Part shown: positions 10,001 to 11,964 of the stretch, in pieces
How positions within the stretch are numbered: position 1 is the first letter of the stretch
How the letters are laid out: every line of letters begins with the position of its first letter
Assembly: GCA_001275005.1 (NCBI GenBank)
Contig: JWZX01002751.1
Coordinates: 1-11,964 of the forward strand
From: Chrysochromulina tobinii
Lineage: Eukaryota > Haptophyta > Prymnesiales > Chrysochromulinaceae
Length of the DNA stretch: 11,964 nt
Direction of reading: 5' to 3'
Made by a program: the position numbers and the translations under genes
The notes under the pieces: model-generated
What the model saw: only the letters and a program-made list of their open reading frames with translations
Told to the model about the DNA's origin: nothing
Databases searched by the model: none

Positions 10001-11964
10001 CTCGCTCCAGATTGCTCTTGAGACCGAGCTCCAGCTTGCGGGCTTGCAGCTCGTCCCGTCGATCATCAAAAAGTGCATCCAGTGCTACGAGTCGAAGCTG
10101 ACGCGTCACGGCAACATGCTCGTCGGACAGTCGCTGGGTGGCAAGACGACGGCGTGGCGGATCCTGACCAAGGCGATGGCGCGTCTCCACAAGGACGGCG
10201 TGCTCGCCAACGATGGATCGCTCTTCCAGCCGGTACGGCCGCTCATCATCAACCCTAAGGCGGTGCCCTCCTCCAACTTGTACGGCGAGTACGATCTGCA
10301 GACCTTCGAGTGGACGGACGGTGCGCACTCCTCTAACCCTATTCCGTCCACCCCTCACCCCTAGTCCGTCCACCCCAACCTTCGAGTAGACGGACGGTGT
10401 GCACCCCTCCCCGTGCATGCATCTCCATCCCTCACCCTACCCGAACCCACCCTTGGCAGGTGTGCTGGCCAAGGTGATGCGCGAGGTGTGCAGCGACGAG
10501 TCCCTCACGGAGAAGTGGCTCCTCCTCGACGGCCCCGTGGACACGCTGTGGATTGAGTCGATGAACACGGTGCTCGACGACAACAAGCTGCTCACGCTCA
10601 TCAACGGCGAGCGCATTGCCATGCCGCCCCACGGTGTCGCTGCTCTTCGAGGTGGAGGACCTCTCCGTCGCGTCGCCGGCCACTGTCTCACGCGCGGGCA
10701 TGGTGTACGTCGACGACTCCGACATGGGCTGGAAGCCGTACGTCGATTGCATGCTGATGGCCTGATGATTGCATGCTGATGGCCTCTGATTGCCTCTGAG
10801 TGTACCTAATTGCCTCCCTCATCAGGTACGTTGAGTCATGGCTGATGCGCGTCGAGGACAAATCTCGGGAGACCCTCAAGGGCTTGGTGGACAAATGCTT
10901 CCTCGAACCTAAGATGGACCTAAGATGGACCTTGCATGCATGTGCTCACCACGGCGCCCTCCCTTCCCCACAGGTGGACAAGTGCTTCCCAAAGATGATC
11001 ACGATCCGCGAGAACCGTTGCAAGGAGCCCGTGCCGACTGCGTCCGTGGCGGTCGCGCGCAACACGTGCATCATGTACGACGCGTTCGCGACGGCAGAGA
11101 ACGGCGTCAACTCCGCCGACCCCGAGGGGTACGCCGCGCTCACCACGGCACCCTCGCTGCATGCATGTGCTCACCACGGCGCCCTCGCTGCATGCACACG
11201 CTCACCATGGCGCCCCCGCTTCCCCACAGGTACACGCGCCTGATCGAGCTCTGGTTCCTATTCTCCCTCATGTGGTCCATGGGCGGCACTGTCGATGACG
11301 ACTCGCGCAAGCTCATCGACGCGGCCATGCGCGAGCTCGATGCTCAGATTCCTCTCAAGGATTCGGTCTTCGACTACTTTGTGGACTTCAAGGCCAAGAA
11401 GTGCGTACTTATGACCTCTGATGAGCTCTGCTTGCGTCTGACGACCTCTGATTGGGCTTGATGACCTCAAGGTCAAGAAGGGCGCCGTCGAGGCCCACTG
11501 AGAGTGCCTGTGACAGCCATCGAGTGCATGCACTCCGTGCCTCCCTGATTCGGCATGTATGCCTCCCTCATTTGGCAGGTGGGCGCACTGGGAAGAGAAG
11601 CTGTCGAGCGCTTGGAAGCCGCCGCCCGACGCGCCCTTTTACAAGATCCTCGTGCCGACCGTCGACACGACGCGCTACACCTACCTGCTGACCGCGTTCA
11701 TGCGCGCGGAGCGCCACACTCTGATCACGGGCGACGTGGGCGTGGGCAAGACCTCGGTCGTCTTCAACGCGCTGTACTCGCTCGACGAATCCTTTGTCTT
11801 CTCGAACCTCAACTTCTCGGCGCAGACGTCGTCCGTGCGCGTCTCGGAGGGCATCGAATCTCGGGTCGAGAAGCGGACCAAGGACACCTTCGCGCCCCCC
11901 GGTGGCAAGAAGCTCATCGTCTTCATCGACGACTTCAATATGCCTGAGAAGGAGATTTTCGGAG
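998..11964 (+). CDS. DNAH2: Axonemal dynein heavy chain, inner-arm I1/f beta (DNAH2) class; 5' part, 24 exons, runs off right edge
   Basis: Motor subunit of an inner-arm axonemal dynein, an ATP-driven microtubule motor that bends cilia. Exons: 998-1470, 1629-1958, 2114-2473, 2667-2760, 2836-3023, 3200-3400, 3508-3874, 3962-4090, 4263-4580, 4738-4914, 5204-5374, 5460-5651, 5836-6308, 6384-6567, 6680-7063, 7242-7732, 7917-8820, 8967-9680, 9835-10320, 10460-10737, 10826-10886, 10974-11128, 11230-11400, 11579-11964. All 23 introns are GT-AG, and exon phases agree throughout apart from two 1-base breaks (about 8285-8308 and 10633). Order: tail, linker, AAA1 (GPAGTGKT, residue about 1866; CFDEFNRI), AAA2 (GQSLGGKT, about 2148), AAA3 (GDVGVGKT, about 2485). 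About 2,562 of the roughly 4,400-4,600 residues usual for the family are present. [37 protein letters not shown] and ESRVEKRTK are shared with DNAH2 as I recall that family; other inner-arm classes fit less well. Exon borders are predicted from conserved protein continuity, not from transcripts. Confidence 0.88.
1471..1628 (+). other. Intron 1 (158 nt, type A) bounded by a 15-nt exon-edge duplication
   Basis: GATGCACAGGTTCAT occurs exactly at 1462-1476 and 1620-1634. The GT inside the first copy acts as donor and the AG inside the second as acceptor, giving [10 protein letters not shown] across the junction. The interior is a 10-nt array of TGATGACCTC variants with one embedded CCCCCTCATCAG block at 1535-1546. 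The donor GTTCAT is weak by consensus, and that is explained by its exonic origin. Confidence 0.75.
1959..2113 (+). other. Intron 2 (155 nt, type A)
   Basis: Donor GTGCGTGG, acceptor ending CTCATCAG. Splicing joins AKSS to YLAPFEKL in phase. The interior is an irregular array of TGATGACCTC, TGATTGGC and similar units, dense in TGA stops. Only weak similarity exists between its two edges. Confidence 0.8.
2474..2666 (+). other. Intron 3 (193 nt, type A) with decoy acceptor copy
   Basis: Donor GTGAGTGC. The true acceptor at 2665-2666 is followed by the exon 4 start. An exact 16-nt copy TCAGGTACGACTCCAC of that acceptor plus exon start lies at 2584-2599 (true copy 2663-2678). The decoy runs into TAA after four codons, so it is not a usable exon start. 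Confidence 0.78.
2761..2835 (+). other. Intron 4 (75 nt, type B)
   Basis: Donor GTACGTTGAT, then a GCATGCAAGCGCTCACCACG block with branch-point-like CTCAC (A at 2808) 27 nt before the acceptor CGCCCAG. This is one of the two shortest introns here and close to a minimal type B unit. Confidence 0.82.
3024..3199 (+). other. Intron 5 (176 nt, mixed) with 35-nt duplication of exon 5 end plus donor
   Basis: Bases 2999-3033 (exon 5 end and donor GTGCGTTGAT) are repeated exactly at 3064-3098, 65 bases on, separated by four 9-nt GCGTTGATT units. The 3' half is type B with two GTGCTCACCACAGCGC blocks (last A 3169, 30 nt before the AG). Splicing 3023 to 3200 gives [12 protein letters not shown]. The second donor copy has no good acceptor before it. 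Confidence 0.75.
3401..3507 (+). other. Intron 6 (107 nt, type A) whose start copies the exon 7 start
   Basis: The first 16 intron bases, GTGCGTCCAGACGAAG, match the first 16 bases of exon 7 at 3508-3523 with two differences. The interior has GTGCATGCTGATG-type units, and it ends CCTCCCTCATCAG. The spliced reading is DAIKR-CVEKK. Confidence 0.78.
3875..3961 (+). other. Intron 7 (87 nt, type A) whose end copies the exon 7 end
   Basis: The last 21 bases of exon 7 (3854-3874, ending ACCTTCCTTATGCAG) match the last 21 bases of the intron (3941-3961) at 18 positions. The acceptor is therefore a copy of exonic sequence. The interior is a TGATGACCCA array. Splicing joins FLETFLMQ to RSTTMELVG. Confidence 0.78.
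4091..4262 (+). other. Intron 8 (172 nt, type A) with 52-nt duplication spanning exon 8 end and donor
   Basis: Bases 4063-4114 recur exactly at 4133-4184 (offset 70), carrying the last 28 exon bases plus 24 intron bases. After it, a 21-nt unit beginning GCATGCTGATGGCC repeats at 4175, 4196, 4217 and, truncated into the acceptor, 4238-4262. Splicing gives [17 protein letters not shown]. The duplicated exon piece lacks an AG acceptor of its own beyond ATTGGGAG. Confidence 0.77.
4581..4737 (+). other. Intron 9 (157 nt, type B) with 74-nt duplication including acceptor and exon 10 start
   Basis: Two near-identical copies, offset 74, each contain the GTGCTCACCGCGGCGCC block, a GCCGCCAG acceptor (4663 and 4737) and the exon 10 start ATCGC-AGCTCGCCCCTCGTC. 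The second is chosen because only it continues into [14 protein letters not shown]. Use of the first would shift the frame. Confidence 0.75.
4915..5203 (+). other. Intron 10 (289 nt, longest; composite)
   Basis: Donor GTGCGATC, a GCGTCTGATGG array, then an inverted type A fragment flanked by direct repeats (separate entry). After that comes a tandem direct repeat containing CAACTGACGACCGCCCTC (about 5127 and 5168), and the acceptor is CCGCCACAG. Splicing joins KSDSDE to [10 protein letters not shown]. Confidence 0.72.
5020..5108 (-). repeat. Inverted type A intron fragment between 18-nt direct repeats
   Basis: GAGCCAAAGGATGGGCGC occurs exactly at 5020-5037 and 5091-5108. The 53 bases between them read, on the minus strand, as CTCTGAGTGCATGCTGATTG followed by further GCATGCTGATTGCC and CCTCCCTC, the same material as plus-strand introns 6, 8 and 20. 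The layout resembles an insertion with target-site duplication, although a duplication plus inversion is also possible. Confidence 0.6.
5375..5459 (+). other. Intron 11 (85 nt, type B)
   Basis: Donor GTACGTTGATTGCC, a GTGCTCACCACGGCGCTC block with A at 5429, 30 nt before the acceptor ATTCACAG. Very close in sequence to intron 4, although the host exons are unrelated. Splicing joins VLQTSK to VEFKPSIAE. Confidence 0.82.
5652..5835 (+). other. Intron 12 (184 nt, type A) with three copies of the exon 12 end
   Basis: Bases 5618-5685 recur almost exactly at 5702-5769 (offset 84; one difference, after the CCAGGTGAGGAC). A third, shorter copy (GTGCTTGTCCAGGTGA) at the 3' edge supplies the acceptor. 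The interior is CTTGATGACC units. The chosen donor is the first and the acceptor the last, giving [15 protein letters not shown]. Confidence 0.75.
6309..6383 (+). other. Intron 13 (75 nt, type A)
   Basis: Donor GTACGCCTGATC, a 10-nt GCGTCTGATT array, acceptor CCCTCATCAG. Splicing joins LETQ to YRLLEKF. It is the minimal type A intron in the window. Confidence 0.82.
6568..6679 (+). other. Intron 14 (112 nt, atypical)
   Basis: Donor GTGCGATC. No long TGAT array and no type B block are present. A CCCCCCTCATCAGCTC motif like a type A acceptor appears at about 6617-6632 but is not the junction. Near the end, CTCTCGTGTATC-TTCACA is duplicated, and the second copy provides the acceptor ATTCACAG. 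Splicing joins SFNNQ to IIDQRNEFL. Confidence 0.72.
7064..7241 (+). other. Intron 15 (178 nt, type A) with upstream copy of acceptor and exon 16 start
   Basis: Bases 7141-7181 match 7224-7264 at 39 of 41 positions (offset 83), including CATCAG and the first 23 exon 16 bases. The upstream copy would hit a TGA shortly after, so the downstream one is used, giving [16 protein letters not shown]. The 5' part is a regular CCTTGATGAC array. Confidence 0.78.
7733..7916 (+). other. Intron 16 (184 nt, type A with C-rich half)
   Basis: Donor GTGCGTGAGG, TGATGAGGACCAC units, then a C-rich array (CCCCCTCTGAGCA repeated) and acceptor CCTCCATCAG. Splicing rebuilds QRKW-MYLESIF, a very conserved linker motif, which fixes both ends. 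Confidence 0.83.
8285..8308 (+). other. Single-base frame break in exon 17 (one base short)
   Basis: Upstream, the good frame has codons starting at positions of class 1 mod 3 and reads [12 protein letters not shown]. From the CAG at 8307-8309 the conserved dynein sequence ([19 protein letters not shown]) continues one base earlier in phase. No GT-AG pair can bridge the gap. One base appears to be missing in a GGCGGCGCC context. Both flanks are well conserved, so an assembly or base-calling error is most likely. Confidence 0.75.
8821..8966 (+). other. Intron 17 (146 nt, type A)
   Basis: Donor GTACGTCTGC, then a long array of TGGCCTCTGATGACCTCGGA variants and acceptor CTCATCATCAG. Splicing joins LRFYWEE-G to [19 protein letters not shown]. 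Confidence 0.83.
8967..9680 (+). other. AAA1 module, main ATPase site (exon 18)
   Basis: Exon 18 encodes the principal ATP-hydrolysing ring module. Walker A GPAGTGKT is at 9125-9148. Walker B CFDEFNRI at 9275-9298 keeps the catalytic Asp-Glu pair. Sensor-type sequence [19 protein letters not shown] follows near 9421-9480. The upstream [19 protein letters not shown] is the usual lead-in to AAA1. All key residues are present, so this should be an active motor site. Confidence 0.92.
9681..9834 (+). other. Intron 18 (154 nt, mixed) containing a fused copy of both flanking exon edges
   Basis: Bases 9655-9694 recur exactly at 9726-9765 (offset 71), and the second copy runs straight on into a copy of the exon 19 start (CAAGCGCGACCCGAAGATCC). 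The 5' spacer is three TGATTGCCAC units. The 3' part is a type B block with A at 9804, 30 nt before the acceptor. Splicing gives [14 protein letters not shown]. Confidence 0.78.
10321..10459 (+). other. Intron 19 (139 nt, C-rich) with copy of the exon 19 end
   Basis: Bases 10303-10328 (exon end plus donor) recur at 10379-10404 with two differences. One of them turns TGG into TAG, so the copy is dead as coding sequence. The rest is CCCTCACCC/CCGTCCACC rich. Acceptor CCTTGGCAG. Splicing gives [14 protein letters not shown]. Confidence 0.78.
10630..10636 (+). other. Single-base frame break in exon 20 (one base extra)
   Basis: The frame reading GERIAMPPH ends at 10632. The conserved continuation [20 protein letters not shown] is read from 10634, so one G of the GG at 10633-10634 is surplus. 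Without correction, translation runs into a stop well before the end of the gene. No intron could remove one base. An error is most likely, with a recent mutation the alternative. Confidence 0.75.
10738..10825 (+). other. Intron 20 (88 nt, type A)
   Basis: The donor GTACGTCGATTG resembles the exon 21 start GTACGTTGAGTC, consistent with a short edge duplication. The interior has GCATGCTGATGGCCT units and TACCTAATTGCC, ending CCTCCCTCATCAG. Splicing joins GWKP to YVESWLMRV. Confidence 0.78.
10887..10973 (+). other. Intron 21 (87 nt, type B), stop-free, bounded by a duplicated exon edge
   Basis: GGTGGACAAATGCTTCC at 10886-10902 and GGTGGACAAGTGCTTCC at 10973-10989 differ at one base. The first copy gives donor GTGGAC and the second follows the acceptor CCCCACAG. 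Type B block with A at 10948, 25 nt before the AG. The length is a multiple of three and the reading frame is open through it, so retention would add 29 residues. Family continuity (LVDKCFPKM) favours removal. Confidence 0.68.
11129..11229 (+). other. Intron 22 (101 nt, type B, three blocks)
   Basis: Donor GTACGCCGCG. CGCTCACCACGGCACC, GTGCTCACCACGGCGCCC and CGCTCACCATGGCGCCCC form three successive variants separated by CTCGCTGCATGCA. The last candidate branch A is 11204, 25 nt before CCCCACAG. Splicing joins SADPEG to YTRLIELW. Confidence 0.8.
11401..11578 (+). other. Intron 23 (178 nt, mixed) with a decayed fused exon copy
   Basis: Donor GTGCGTAC, a TGATGACCTC array, then CCTCAAGGTCAAGAAGGGCG near 11466-11485, which resembles the exon 23 end run directly into a copy of the exon 24 start. 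A 14-nt perfect palindrome GAGTGCATGCACTC is at 11522-11535. The acceptor is TTTGGCAG. Splicing gives [14 protein letters not shown]. Confidence 0.75.
11579..11964 (+). other. AAA3 module, start only (exon 24, cut by window edge)
   Basis: [18 protein letters not shown] leads into Walker A GDVGVGKT at 11730-11753, then [20 protein letters not shown] and Walker [11 protein letters not shown] at 11916-11945. AAA3 is the regulatory nucleotide site of dyneins. The exon is still open at the last base of the window, one base into a codon. Confidence 0.88.

Larger units (their letters stand above)
9835..10886 (+). other. AAA2 module (exons 19-21)
   Basis: Walker A GQSLGGKT is at 10125-10148. The Walker B stretch [14 protein letters not shown] at 10516-10557 has Gly where a hydrolysing site has Glu, which is the normal state of dynein AAA2, a site that binds but does not hydrolyse [18 protein letters not shown] is joined across intron 19 to VLAKVMREV. 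Exon 20 carries [15 protein letters not shown] and, after a one-base frame break, [19 protein letters not shown], the conserved end of AAA2. Confidence 0.85.

Noticed and set aside
8285-10636. Programmed ribosomal frameshifting at the two frame breaks
   Set aside because: The two shifts are in opposite directions, neither has a recognisable slippery heptamer, and no dynein is known to use this. Sequence error is simpler.

Overview
The window is nuclear DNA from a eukaryote. It is GC-rich and holds one long, densely interrupted plus-strand gene, preceded by the tail end of a second gene. Open stretches of 60-900 bases join into one continuous protein only when GT-AG introns are removed, so the stretches are exons and not separate genes. 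The organism must build motile cilia or flagella, because the main gene encodes an axonemal dynein heavy chain. The base composition, LRR_5-type repeats and short repetitive introns suggest a GC-rich unicellular alga or other protist. I cannot name the lineage. All 23 introns are GT-AG, which gives no support for a dinoflagellate.

Layout: 1-446 is the 3' end of a leucine-rich-repeat protein gene whose 5' end lies outside the window. 447-997 is intergenic and presumably contains the promoter and 5' leader of the next gene. 998-11964 is the 5' part of the dynein gene: 24 exons and 23 introns, 7,687 exonic bases, about 2,562 residues, running off the right edge just after the AAA3 Walker B motif. 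The order is N-terminal tail (exons 1 to about 13), linker (exons 15-17), AAA1 (exon 18), AAA2 (exons 19-21) and start of AAA3 (exon 24). Detailed similarity across the linker and AAA1-AAA3 points to the DNAH2 class, the beta heavy chain of the two-headed inner-arm dynein I1/f. Two single-base frame breaks (near 8285-8308 and at 10633/10634) interrupt otherwise conserved sequence and look like assembly errors or very recent mutations.

The most interesting feature is the introns. At least twelve of 23 carry a second (sometimes third) copy of the adjoining exon edge, including the splice junction, typically around an AGGT or other GT/AG-containing core. This is the footprint expected if introns arise, or are rebuilt, by tandem duplication of exonic sequence. 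The introns also share two stereotyped 3' ends. Type A is an array of about 10-nt TGAT-containing units ending in CCTCCCTCATCAG. Type B is a GTGCTCACCACGGCGC block with a branch-point-like CTCAC 25-30 nt before a CCCACAG or CCCAG acceptor. Intron 10 also holds a reverse-complemented piece of type A sequence between 18-nt direct repeats. Together these suggest a genome in which intron sequence is actively duplicated and copied around.
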